From positions 62,001-126,000 of the forward strand of contig NZ_JAUYVM010000013.1 of the NCBI RefSeq assembly GCF_030689305.1: 64,000 bases of DNA, written 5' to 3'. Both the position numbers and the translations under genes were made by a program. Numbering within the stretch: position 1 is the first letter of the stretch; every line of letters begins with the position of its first letter. Below the pieces are notes generated by a model. It had not been told where the DNA came from. It ran no database searches and worked only from the letters and a program-made list of their open reading frames with translations. This document shows positions 43,306-52,110 of this stretch, one piece after another. The DNA is from Vibrio penaeicida. GTDB taxonomy: Bacteria; Pseudomonadota; Gammaproteobacteria; Enterobacterales; Vibrionaceae.

Positions 43306-45779
43306 AATTAAATCAAGCCAGTATTACTCAGCGCATTATATTCTCCAATCTATTACTATTGGCCATTCTTAGTATCGCCTTGTTCACCGTTATTCGTTCG
43401 TTATATTACGTTGAATCCACACTAAAAACGGAAGCCTCCGAACACGTTTCTGTGCTGACTGTGAACTCGGAAATCAGCCGCCGAGTTTTCGCCCTGACTT
43501 CAAGAGTGAAATTGCTAGAGCAAACGTTTCTGTTCAGTGAAACTACGTTGTCCGAGGAAGCATTCAATATCGATCTTCAATTGCAGCGTTTGAGAGATCT
43601 ATCGACTAACCGAGATTTCTCGAAAAAAATGGACTCATTTATCGATAACTTTCACCGTTTTTTGGGGAGTTCATTGGCGCTGAATCGAATCCTGAAACAG
43701 ACCCAAGAAATTGACGACTCTTTAGCCGAACAGCTTGATCAACTTGAATTAGTTGTTGCCGACAGCAAACTCACTCACATTCGCGAGCCAAACTATATTC
43801 GTTACAACAATGAACTCGATTTGGTGAACATGCTGCGCGAAGTGTTTCTCACCGTTGGTAAAATGGTTGGTAGCATTCACAGCCGTATCACACCAGAAAC
43901 AGAGAAAGTGCTAATAATCGAGATTCAAAAAGAACTCGATATCTTTTTACTGCATTTGGAAAACGTCGACATCGACACCAATGAAGTAAAAGCGCAAAAA
44001 AAACGAATGAAGCGCACGGTAAGACGTTACAACGCAGCATTGCGGCGCATTAGCGCGAATTTAGAACAACGCTGGGTGGTCATGCAAGCGTTGGTGAGCG
44101 CGCAAAATGAATTGCTTGATATGGTGGAAAGAACAGAAGCGCGCGTTCAAAAGCAAGCTCTGCAACTTACCCAGCAGCTAGAGCAAGAAATTAGCCAATC
44201 CAGATTTAATGCCATCATCATCAGTATTCTTGCGTTTCTTACCTCCTTGCTACTGATCAGCCAAGTTGTGAAACGACACATTCGAAAACCGCTTGATGAC
44301 TTAAAAGAAGGGTTTGAAGGTCTTGAGTCTCAAGGCGCAAATAAACCGATCAACCTAGGAAGAACAGATGAATGGAGCCACATAGAGAACGCGTTTAACA
44401 AGATGGCTGTTCGTCTGTCTCAAGCGTATTCTGATTTGAATGAAGAGAAGAAAAATTTCGACTTCTTGGCTCATCACGATCCCCTTACAGGTTTGGCAAA
44501 CAGGCTACTGGCAACCAAAAGGCTGGATGAGGAAATTGCTAAAGCGACCGAAGAAGAAACATCATTTCTACTGCTTTACTTAGATGTTGATGAATTTAAA
44601 ACGATCAATGACTCATTAGGTCACGCTTCGGGTGATAACTTGTTAGCGAGCATTGCTGAAATTCTTGACCAGTTGATTTCGGAAATTGGATTTGTCGCTC
44701 GAATGGGAGGGGATGAATTCATGGTGGTTCTGACCAAAGTAGACAGTTTATCGAGTGGTGAAGTCCTGGCCGATCGCATCAACAAAGCATTAAGAAAACC
44801 CTATTACATCCAAGATAAAACGGTGTTTGTTTCGGCCAGTATTGGGGTTTGTCAATTCCCTAACCATGGTGCCGATGGTGAAACACTCATTCGAAATGCA
44901 GACACGGCTATGTACCACGCCAAACGAAACGGTCGGGATCAGTACCGAGTATATGCGGATAAGATGACCTTAGAAGTAACCGACTTGATTGAAACCAATG
45001 TCGGTTTACACCAAGCGATTAAGAATGATGAGCTGGTTGTTTATTTCCAACCCAAGATTGACTTATATTCTCAAAAAGTCATCGGAGCGGAAGCCTTGGT
45101 GCGCTGGCAACATCCAAGGCTGGGATTACTTCCTCCTATTGATTTCCTCGAAGTGGCAGAGAAAACGGACCTGATTATTGATATCGACAAGTGGGTATTC
45201 AGGGAAGTAGCCAGTTTGATATCTGAATGGCAAAACGAAGGAACGAATTTAGACGGCATCATATTCTCAGTAAACTTCTCAGCGAGAATGTTCTACATGA
45301 CGGACTTAGCTGAACAGTTACAAAGTATTCTCGACGAAACGGACTGCAAGCCGCATCAATTGCTGCTTGAAATAACCGAACGAGACATGATGCGTGATTT
45401 TGAAACCTGTGACCGGACCATAGAATCACTTCGCTTAAAAGGCTTTAAGATTGCGATTGACGATTTCGGAACGGGTTACTCTTCGCTATCCGTACTCAAA
45501 AACCTATCTGCAGACTGTATTAAGCTCGATAGAGGCTTCATTCAAGATGTGAATTCATCCAAACTCGATTACGAGATCACCAGCGCAGTACTGAAAATGG
45601 CACAAGCGCTCGATTTAACGGTGATTGCAGAAGGGGTAGAAACCGAAAGCCACGTCGACGCATTGGTGAAAATAGGTTGCCGTTGTGCTCAAGGTTATTA
45701 CTTCGCCAAACCACTACCTGTTGATGATTGGTTAGGTTATCTCAAAGGTGAAAGCGGTAAACACACCAATCAAGCGTGA
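43302..45779 (+). CDS. Membrane GGDEF-EAL protein (c-di-GMP turnover) with periplasmic sensor and HAMP domains
   Basis: 825 residues. One membrane helix near residues 8-30, a long helical periplasmic region to about 305, a second helix (FNAIIISILAFLTSLLLI), a HAMP segment, GGDEF and EAL. GGDEF is intact (RMGGDEF near 44700). The usual RxxD inhibitory site upstream is replaced by SEIG, so product inhibition is probably lost. The EAL side keeps EALVRW (near 45088) and DDFGTGYSS (near 45460), so both cyclase and phosphodiesterase activity are possible. The ATG at 43302 has GGAAGGG upstream and overlaps the preceding stop. Together with the upstream binding protein it resembles, in logic, the Vibrio NspS-MbaA pair, although the binding-protein family differs. 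Confidence 0.92.
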   Translation: MKLNQASITQRIIFSNLLLLAILSIALFTVIRSLYYVESTLKTEASEHVSVLTVNSEISRRVFALTSRVKLLEQTFLFSETTLSEEAFNIDLQLQRLRDLSTNRDFSKKMDSFIDNFHRFLGSSLALNRILKQTQEIDDSLAEQLDQLELVVADSKLTHIREPNYIRYNNELDLVNMLREVFLTVGKMVGSIHSRITPETEKVLIIEIQKELDIFLLHLENVDIDTNEVKAQKKRMKRTVRRYNAALRRISANLEQRWVVMQALVSAQNELLDMVERTEARVQKQALQLTQQLEQEISQSRFNAIIISILAFLTSLLLISQVVKRHIRKPLDDLKEGFEGLESQGANKPINLGRTDEWSHIENAFNKMAVRLSQAYSDLNEEKKNFDFLAHHDPLTGLANRLLATKRLDEEIAKATEEETSFLLLYLDVDEFKTINDSLGHASGDNLLASIAEILDQLISEIGFVARMGGDEFMVVLTKVDSLSSGEVLADRINKALRKPYYIQDKTVFVSASIGVCQFPNHGADGETLIRNADTAMYHAKRNGRDQYRVYADKMTLEVTDLIETNVGLHQAIKNDELVVYFQPKIDLYSQKVIGAEALVRWQHPRLGLLPPIDFLEVAEKTDLIIDIDKWVFREVASLISEWQNEGTNLDGIIFSVNFSARMFYMTDLAEQLQSILDETDCKPHQLLLEITERDMMRDFETCDRTIESLRLKGFKIAIDDFGTGYSSLSVLKNLSADCIKLDRGFIQDVNSSKLDYEITSAVLKMAQALDLTVIAEGVETESHVDALVKIGCRCAQGYYFAKPLPVDDWLGYLKGESGKHTNQA

Positions 45780-45781
45780 AC

Positions 45782-46585
45782 TTATATAGGGCGATGATAT
45801 CGCTTCAACCAATCCAACCCGTCATAGGTATTGGTTTTGGGGCGATATTCGCAGCCTATCCAGCCGTGGTAGCCAACCTCGTTTAATATATCGAGCAGGT
45901 AAGGCAAATTAAGCTCGCCTAAGTTGGGCTCGTTGCGGTCGGGCACGGAGGCGATTTGAACGTGCCCAATATGGCGCGCGCATTGACGAAGTAGGGTGGT
46001 GATGTCGCCATCCATGATTTGAGCGTGGTAAATATCGAATTGCAGCTTAACGTTTTGGCGGTCAATTTGATTGATGAGTTCAACGGCTTCTTTTTGATGC
46101 GATATGAGGTAGCCCAGCATATCGCGGCAGTTCAAAGGCTCAATCATAACGTCAATGCCGTATGGCGAAAAAGCGTCGGCAGCGTATCGAAGGTTTTTGA
46201 TGAAAGTAGCGATATGTTGTTGGCGAGAAAAACACGATTCAACAATGCCTGCCATAACGTGTACTTTCTTACATCGAAGCTCCAAAGCATACTTCAGAGC
46301 CAGTTCAACACTATTTCGAAACTCTTCTTCACGGTCTGGCAGAGCGGCTAATCCTCTTTCTCCGTGTGACCAGTTTCCGGGCGGCAGGTTAAACAGAGCC
46401 AGCTCAAGTTGGTGCTTTTCAAGCTTTTCTGCGATGTCTTGTGGTGGGTGAGCATACGGGAATAAACACTCGACAGCGTGAAATCCAGACGCTTGAGCTT
46501 GTGCAAATCTGTCGAGAAAGGATTCTTCTGTAAAGAGTAGGGTTAAATTTGCGGCAAACTTAGGCATCCTTCCTTTTTCGATCAT
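45782..46585 (-). CDS. Hydroxypyruvate isomerase family protein (Hyi/OtnI-like)
   Basis: 267 residues. The TIM-barrel AP-endonuclease-2 fold of hydroxypyruvate isomerases is recognisable from FAANLTLLFTEESFLDRF, GFHAVECLFPY, FNLPPGNWSHGERG, VHVMAGI, IEPLNCRD, LQFDIYHAQIMDGD and GWIGCEYRP. Glutamate and histidine metal-site residues are present. Members interconvert hydroxypyruvate and tartronate semialdehyde, or isomerise 2-oxo-tetronates; with no otn genes nearby the substrate is open. The ATG at 46585 with GGAG eight bases upstream is preferred. It ends two bases from the convergent GGDEF-EAL gene. Confidence 0.88.
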   Translation of the reverse strand: MIEKGRMPKFAANLTLLFTEESFLDRFAQAQASGFHAVECLFPYAHPPQDIAEKLEKHQLELALFNLPPGNWSHGERGLAALPDREEEFRNSVELALKYALELRCKKVHVMAGIVESCFSRQQHIATFIKNLRYAADAFSPYGIDVMIEPLNCRDMLGYLISHQKEAVELINQIDRQNVKLQFDIYHAQIMDGDITTLLRQCARHIGHVQIASVPDRNEPNLGELNLPYLLDILNEVGYHGWIGCEYRPKTNTYDGLDWLKRYHRPI

Positions 46586-46694
46586 ACCCTTATCTCCTAT
46601 CAATCCTTGAATGGGAATACTGTGGCACGTTTTATCCTAACAGGGATCGTGATGAGATGGATACACATAATACCCGAACATCTTGAGGCGCTTT

Positions 46695-46736
46695 GGTATA
46701 GAAATAAAAAACAGCGGTATAGAAACGAAAAACAGC
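46695..46736. repeat. Tandem 21-bp duplication beside a terminator
   Basis: GGTATAGAAATAAAAAACAGC (46695-46715) is followed at once by a second copy (46716-46736) with two mismatches. The second copy ends inside the left arm of the symporter terminator. Confidence 0.85.
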
Positions 46737-46755
46737 AGACCGAAGCCTGCTGTTT
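46730..46755 (-). terminator. Terminator of the sodium:amino-acid symporter gene
   Basis: AAACAGCAG (46730-46738) pairs with CTGCTGTTT (46747-46755). On the minus strand the stem is followed by TTCGTTT. Confidence 0.75.
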
Positions 46756-46778
46756 TGAATTGACTAGCCTAAGGCTGC

Positions 46779-48314
46779 TTAGTCTTGAGCAGCGTTGTCT
46801 TGCACTTTGTACACTTTCCCTGCTTGGAAGCGCTCTAGGTAATCCGCTAGGTCGCGTTTCACTTCAGGAACCAGAATGTATAGACCAACAATGTTCACCA
46901 ATGCCATTGCGAAGATCATTGCATCAGAGAAGTCGATAACAGGGCCTAGGTTCATTGCTGCGCCAATGACAACAAAGGTACAGAAAATAAATTTAAAGAT
47001 AAGTTCTGCTGCTTTGCTTTCACCAAATAGGTAAGTCCATGCTTTCAATCCGTAGTAAGACCAAGAAATCATGGTTGAGAATGCGAACAGAACAACGGCA
47101 ATGGCAAGAATGTACGGGAACCAACCAATGGCGCTACCAAACGCAGCAGAAGTCAGCTCAACGCCGGCTAAACCAGTATCTGTGTCTAGATAACCTGTGA
47201 TAATGATAACCAACGCTGTCATTGTACAAATCACTACGGTATCGATGAACGGTTCTAGAAGCGATACAAAACCTTCAGACATAGGTTCTTTCGTTTTAAC
47301 TGCTGCGTGAGCAATAGCGGCAGAACCCACACCTGCTTCGTTTGAAAACGCCGCACGCTTGAAGCCCTGAATTAGAACGCCAATGACACCACCAGTAACG
47401 CCTTCGCCAGTAAATGCGCCATTGAAGATGGCACCAAATGCATCGTCGATACGGTCGAAGTTAAGTAGGATGATGATAAGCGCCGCACCAACGTAGATAG
47501 CCGCCATGAACGGAACCACTTTCTCGGTCACTTTGGCGATAGATTTGATACCACCGATGATCACGATACCTACGATCACTGCCAGAATAAGACCAAACAA
47601 CCAGCCTTTATCTGCTAGGAACGAAGCGTCGCCGCCTGTTACGCCAACAACTTGTTTAAATGCTTGGTTCGCTTGGAACATGTTACCGCCGCCCAGCGCA
47701 CCACCGATTGCGAAGATAGAGAACAACACTGCCAGCGTGCGACCAAGAGCCGCATTGCCGCGTTTTGTTAGACCTTTGCTGAGGTAGTACATCGGACCAC
47801 CAGAAACCGACCCATCTGGGTTGGTGTTTCTGTATTTCACACCTAAAGAACATTCCACAAACTTACTCGACATACCAAGTAAGCCTGCAAGAATCATCCA
47901 GAAGGTTGCACCCGCACCACCAATAGAGACGGCAACAGCAACACCCGCGATGTTACCCAAGCCAACCGTACCAGAAAGCGCTGTGGTTAGTGCCTGAAAG
48001 TGGGAAACCTCACCTTCCTCTTTGGCTTTTGGATCGGAGAATTTGCCCGAAACCAACTGCAACGCGTGTTTGAATCCACGGACGTTGATGAAACCAAGGT
48101 AGACGGTAAAAAAGATCGCTGCAACAACTAACCAAAGAACAATCCACGGCACCTGTACGTCAGTAAAAGGGAAAGGAATGCTCGAAAAGATCATTCCTAC
48201 AAAAGGGTTAACGATCGGTGCGACGATTTCATTGATTTTGTCATCAAGGTTTGAGGCGGCAGCATTGCATGCTGTGGTACTTGCCAATAAGGCAAGTGGA
48301 ATTCGTTTGTCCAT
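46779..48314 (-). CDS. Sodium:alanine/glycine symporter (AGCS family)
   Basis: 511 residues with about 11-12 membrane segments. Family signatures include ALSGTVGLGNIAGVAVAV, FVECSLGVKYRN, GGPMYYLSKGL, RAAFSNEAGVGSAAIAHAA and SYYGLKAWTYLFGE. It imports small neutral amino acids such as alanine or glycine with sodium across the inner membrane. The first 25 residues (LALLASTTACNAAAS) look like a signal sequence, common in Vibrio members. The ATG at 48314 has AGGAAGGA upstream. A 450-bp region with a palindrome lies upstream, and a terminator follows. Confidence 0.93.
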   Translation of the reverse strand: MDKRIPLALLASTTACNAAASNLDDKINEIVAPIVNPFVGMIFSSIPFPFTDVQVPWIVLWLVVAAIFFTVYLGFINVRGFKHALQLVSGKFSDPKAKEEGEVSHFQALTTALSGTVGLGNIAGVAVAVSIGGAGATFWMILAGLLGMSSKFVECSLGVKYRNTNPDGSVSGGPMYYLSKGLTKRGNAALGRTLAVLFSIFAIGGALGGGNMFQANQAFKQVVGVTGGDASFLADKGWLFGLILAVIVGIVIIGGIKSIAKVTEKVVPFMAAIYVGAALIIILLNFDRIDDAFGAIFNGAFTGEGVTGGVIGVLIQGFKRAAFSNEAGVGSAAIAHAAVKTKEPMSEGFVSLLEPFIDTVVICTMTALVIIITGYLDTDTGLAGVELTSAAFGSAIGWFPYILAIAVVLFAFSTMISWSYYGLKAWTYLFGESKAAELIFKFIFCTFVVIGAAMNLGPVIDFSDAMIFAMALVNIVGLYILVPEVKRDLADYLERFQAGKVYKVQDNAAQD

Positions 48315-48716
48315 AAGTTTCCTTCCTGTCAAAAAGACTTATTGAGATTTAGAGTTTTTATATGTTGTGTTTTTTTATGTTGTGTTTTTATAGGCGTAGT
48401 CAGGAGCGTATTATTCACCCCTGTAACATGTTCGCAACATGTCTGTCGGAAAGTATGAGCTGTCAAACACTTCTGCTATTTACTGGAAGGTGTCATTTAA
48501 AAACGCTTTTTTGCTGCATAATTCTGCTTTTGTAGGGATTTAAACAGTATGGCGCTGGATATGTGGTGGATTGTTTTTTAAATTCGCGGCGTTTAAAAAT
48601 CTATATAACTTTTTGATTGTCGCAGTTAGTACTTAACTCCTGTTTTTGTGTGATTGAATTTTGTTCGTAACTTATTTATTTATAAGCATTTAAGTCAATA
48701 TGACTTGTTTGAAAAT
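48315..48716. promoter_or_regulatory. Long control region of the symporter gene, with palindrome
   Basis: About 400 bp with no credible gene. It contains a perfect inverted repeat, ACATGTT-CGC-AACATGT (48426-48442), 110 bp upstream of the symporter start, a good operator candidate. The rest is AT-rich and probably includes the promoter and leader. Confidence 0.5.
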
Positions 48717-48748
48717 AAATCAGCCAGACTCTAATTTCTGGCTGATTT
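48717..48748 (-). terminator. Terminator of dld
   Basis: A perfect 12-bp stem, AAATCAGCCAGA (48717-48728) and TCTGGCTGATTT (48737-48748), with loop CTCTAATT. It lies 37 bp beyond the dld stop and is followed on the minus strand by ATTTTC. Confidence 0.85.
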
Positions 48749-48785
48749 GCATGTTGGTTTTTGTTGCATATCTGAGTTGAGTGAA

Positions 48786-50492
48786 TCACCCACAACAACT
48801 GCAATTGCGTTTGTACTTACTCATTTTGCCAATACCTGGATTGAACGTATTGGTGGGATCCAATGAGTGGTAAAAGGCTTGGAGTTGTTGCTCAGCTTCA
48901 TACAAATGCCCAACATTGTGTTCGGCAGGGTATTTCGCCCCTTTTTGGGTCAGAAGCTCTAACATTTTGGCTTTGATTTTCTTCGTGTCTGCCCCTTTCT
49001 TGAAGACGTAATCTTGGTGGAATACATGACACATGAAATGACCGTAATAGAGCGCTATAACCATATCTTTGGTGATTTCTTCTGGCAGTTGCTCAACCCA
49101 ATCAATATCGTTGCGGCGCAATGCGATATCCAAAGCCAAGATGTCTTCTACTTCTTTAGAATGGATGGTTTCATATCGAATGGCAGCGCCTGCTGCCGCA
49201 AACCGGTTTAACAGAGCTTTTTTGCCTTCATCCGGTGTACATTCAAAGTGCTCACACTCCTCTTGTTTCGACCAAACGTTTTCAAGATACTGTTTGGCTT
49301 CTTCAATGCCGCCATCACTCATTTTTAAAATCAAATGATGCTCATACCTGTCCCTAAATTGCAGCATGCGTTTAGGGAGGTGTTGTGGGAATAATTTGGT
49401 TGCCCAGTACATCAAAATATCGGGTAAATCTTTTGAAACAAAAGGAATGCGTTTTAACGTTGCTTCGACTTTCGCTTTCAAAGCAAAAAATTTGGGTAAC
49501 TTATCTGTTCCTAAGTGATGGATAGAAAAGAACACATCTTTGCCATACGTTTCGGATAGGTTAAAGATATCGCGGTGCATGTATTCGCCCATTTCCGGCA
49601 GATGCTTAAAGTTACTTAGCATCTCTCGGCGCAACATAGTGAGCTTGGCAGGATCGTTACAACCGATGTAAAAAATTTGCTCTTTTTCTGGCACAGGGTA
49701 GCTGTCTACACGCACGGCAAACACCGCCAGTTTGCCCGCACAACCACTCGCTTCGTACAGGCGACGAGAATCTGCATTAAAGCGAGAAGGGGTTTCTGCG
49801 TCTACATCTCGCACTCGCTCGTCGTATTCTCTGTCTGATGCCATTGCATCATTATGGGTAATCTTGCTTGGGTCAAAGTTGCCTTGTTCGACATTGGTCA
49901 GGATTTCCTCCGGCGTATCGCCAAGCCCCTCTATGCCCAAGTGATTAACCAATACGAGTTCACCGTCTTTGGTCACTTGCCCAAACAAAGAGAGCTCTGT
50001 GTACGCAGGGCCTCGCTTAACGAGTGCACCCCCTGAATTATTCGCAATACCCCCGACCACTGTCGCACCAATAGAGGAGGAACCAATCACAGAGTGGGGG
50101 GCTCGGTTAACCGTTTTCAGTGTTTTGTCCAACTGATGCAAACTAACACCGGGCAAACTCACCACTTGCTTGCCATTGTCTATTAAGTGCAAAGCGTTCA
50201 TGCGCATGATATTGATGATCACCACTTCACGATCGTAGTCTTCACCGCTGGGGGCGGAACCTTCAGTCAGACCAGTCTTTGCAGCTTGCATAATGACGAT
50301 ACAGTTCGCTGCCACTGCCGCTTTTAACAAACGCCATTGCTCTACTAGCGTACCCGGAAAAAGCACCGCTAGCGCTTTGCCTTTACCCGAGCGAAAACCA
50401 GAGCGGTAATACTCCGTTTTCTTTTCCTGAGTTAAAACGTGTTCGTGCCCGACAATTTCGGTGAATGTGTTAATTAGCTCTTGGGTACTCAT
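48786..50492 (-). CDS. dld: Quinone-dependent D-lactate dehydrogenase
   Basis: 568 residues, as in E. coli Dld (571). The N-terminal FAD-binding (PCMH-type) domain includes AVLFPGTLVEQWRLLKAAV, LTEGSAPSG, VIGSSSIGATVVGGIANNSGGA and ASGCAGKLAVFAVR. The C-terminal membrane-associated D-lactate dehydrogenase domain includes HHLILKMSDGG, YYGHFMCHVFHQDYV and AEHNVGHLY. The enzyme oxidises D-lactate to pyruvate and feeds electrons to the quinone pool at the inner face of the cytoplasmic membrane. It is a single gene with its own terminator. Confidence 0.96.
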   Translation of the reverse strand: MSTQELINTFTEIVGHEHVLTQEKKTEYYRSGFRSGKGKALAVLFPGTLVEQWRLLKAAVAANCIVIMQAAKTGLTEGSAPSGEDYDREVVIINIMRMNALHLIDNGKQVVSLPGVSLHQLDKTLKTVNRAPHSVIGSSSIGATVVGGIANNSGGALVKRGPAYTELSLFGQVTKDGELVLVNHLGIEGLGDTPEEILTNVEQGNFDPSKITHNDAMASDREYDERVRDVDAETPSRFNADSRRLYEASGCAGKLAVFAVRVDSYPVPEKEQIFYIGCNDPAKLTMLRREMLSNFKHLPEMGEYMHRDIFNLSETYGKDVFFSIHHLGTDKLPKFFALKAKVEATLKRIPFVSKDLPDILMYWATKLFPQHLPKRMLQFRDRYEHHLILKMSDGGIEEAKQYLENVWSKQEECEHFECTPDEGKKALLNRFAAAGAAIRYETIHSKEVEDILALDIALRRNDIDWVEQLPEEITKDMVIALYYGHFMCHVFHQDYVFKKGADTKKIKAKMLELLTQKGAKYPAEHNVGHLYEAEQQLQAFYHSLDPTNTFNPGIGKMSKYKRNCSCCG

Positions 50493-51045
50493 AGCGTCCT
50501 TGTGATCGGCTTGTTAATCATTGTTATGCATTCATCTTAAATTCGAATCCCAATACGAACCAGAAGCGAGCGTCGTATAATTTCCAAAAATGCGATTTAA
50601 ATGTCTATCTTAAAGCTATGGATGTATTTTAAATCAATAGGTTAATGATTTTTTATTATTGCATTATTGGAATAAATAACATTGTATTTTTCCATAAATG
50701 ACATAATCAAGAGAGGCTAAATGTTAGATTTTATGTGAAGAGAAAGTGATCTTGAGCATGGTTTTGGTGGCGACGGGAAATTAGCCAAGTGTGTCATCTA
50801 GTGAAGTGATAAAAGCCATAAAAGGTCAGTTGAATCGCTTGCCTCTAACCCATATTCATCTATGCGAGAACTCGGACTTTAAAAAGATTAGAGCATTCAT
50901 GAAAGTAAACTCGAAATGGCAATATATCCATGTTACGAAGACTCAAAAGCATAATTAAAGGTTGCAGTACTCTTGTTAATTATTACTTCCCCCCAATGTA
51001 TGAGATAGGTGAAAAATTGTTCACCTATAACTGGAGGGCATTCTC
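50493..51045. other. 553-bp intergenic region, mostly non-coding
   Basis: It holds the divergent upstream sequences of dld and the hflK-like gene. Apart from one short reading frame (separate entry, 50791-50958) I see no gene or RNA. The composition is AT-rich, marking the start of a stretch that differs from the flanking core genes. Confidence 0.5.
50791..50958 (+). CDS. Possible small protein (55 aa), uncertain
   Basis: GTG at 50791 to TAA at 50958 encodes 55 residues, with a basic C-terminal half (RAFMKVNSKWQYIHVTKTQK). The composition is protein-like, but there is no clear ribosome-binding site and I do not recognise a family. It may be a remnant of a larger gene or a chance frame. Confidence 0.2.
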   Translation: MSSSEVIKAIKGQLNRLPLTHIHLCENSDFKKIRAFMKVNSKWQYIHVTKTQKHN

Positions 51046-52110
51046 ATGCTCCAGAGTAACCAGTCTTCAGAAAACCCCAACCCCTGGGGAGGAGGAAAAC
51101 AAGATCCTCCAAATTTGGGTGAATTTTTCACTTCTATCATTCAATACTTTAAAAAAAATCTACCAGGAGGAAAACCTTCAAGCTTTTTTACTCCTCTAAT
51201 TATCTTCTTATTAGCGCCTATCTTATGGACAGCTTTCTATACCGTGCCGAGTGATTCTGTTGCTGTGATACAGCGGTTTGGCAAATATGTATACAATGTT
51301 CCAGCCGGGCTTCATATTAAGATGCCACTTGGAATAGATACAGTGAAAATAGTGCCTGTGAAACGGCAGCTTAAACAGGAGTTTGGGTTTATAACACCTG
51401 GCGCAAGTAATCCTAATCAAAGTCCGCGAGCCAATTCTGGGCGTCAAGAAACGCAAATGGTCACTGGTGATTTAAATGCAGCCCTTGTCGAGTGGGTGGT
51501 GCAATATCGAATCTCAGAGCCCATTAAATTTCTGTTCGAAGTCCGCGAGCCTAGTGAAACACTCCGGTATGTCTCAGAATCTGTCATGCGTGAAGTGGTG
51601 GGAGATCGGACAGTGGATGAGGTTATTACGATTGGTCGACAAGAAATCGAGTCAGAAGCACTTGCTAAAATGCAAGTGTTAACAACCAAATATGCATTAG
51701 GGATCAGTATTGATCAGGTGCAGTTAAAAAACATCAATCCGCCGAAACCTGTCCAAAGTTCGTTTAATGAGGTCAATCAGGCTCAACAGGAAAAAGAAAA
51801 GCTCATTAACGAAGCACGTCGAGATTACAATAAAGTCATCCCTTTGGCTTTAGGAGAAAAAGATCAGCGGATTAGAGAGGCTGATGGCTATCGCCTAAAA
51901 CGGATTAATGAAGCGGAAGGCGATACGGCTCGGTTCAATGCGTTGTTATCGGAATACGCTAAAGCACCGGAGGTGACTAAGAGACGAATCTATCTTGAAA
52001 CAATGCAGGCTGTATTACCTAATATTCGTTCCAAAATTATCATCGATGAACAAGCCAATCATATTCTACCTTTGCTCAACCTAAACAGAACACAAGGAGA
52101 AGCCCAATGA
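51046..52110 (+). CDS. HflK-like SPFH/prohibitin-domain membrane protein
   Basis: 354 residues. A glycine/proline/asparagine-rich cytoplasmic start (NPWGGGKQDPP), one membrane helix (PLIIFLLAPILWTAFYTV) and an SPFH domain (SVAVIQRFGKYVYNVPAGLHIKMP), then a coiled-coil region (QAQQEKEKLINEARRDYNK). This is the HflK layout, including the N-terminal NPWG signature. HflK and HflC assemble a large cage around FtsH and modulate its protease activity. It is shorter and more divergent than standard HflK, and the usual hfq-hflX neighbours are absent. It is probably a second, accessory copy. The ATG at 51046 has GGAGGG upstream, and its stop overlaps the next start as ATGA. Confidence 0.85.
   Translation: MLQSNQSSENPNPWGGGKQDPPNLGEFFTSIIQYFKKNLPGGKPSSFFTPLIIFLLAPILWTAFYTVPSDSVAVIQRFGKYVYNVPAGLHIKMPLGIDTVKIVPVKRQLKQEFGFITPGASNPNQSPRANSGRQETQMVTGDLNAALVEWVVQYRISEPIKFLFEVREPSETLRYVSESVMREVVGDRTVDEVITIGRQEIESEALAKMQVLTTKYALGISIDQVQLKNINPPKPVQSSFNEVNQAQQEKEKLINEARRDYNKVIPLALGEKDQRIREADGYRLKRINEAEGDTARFNALLSEYAKAPEVTKRRIYLETMQAVLPNIRSKIIIDEQANHILPLLNLNRTQGEAQ

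Noticed and set aside
46607..46939. 110-codon plus-strand frame near the symporter
   Set aside because: It runs through the 21-bp duplication and terminator, then into the antisense of the symporter gene.
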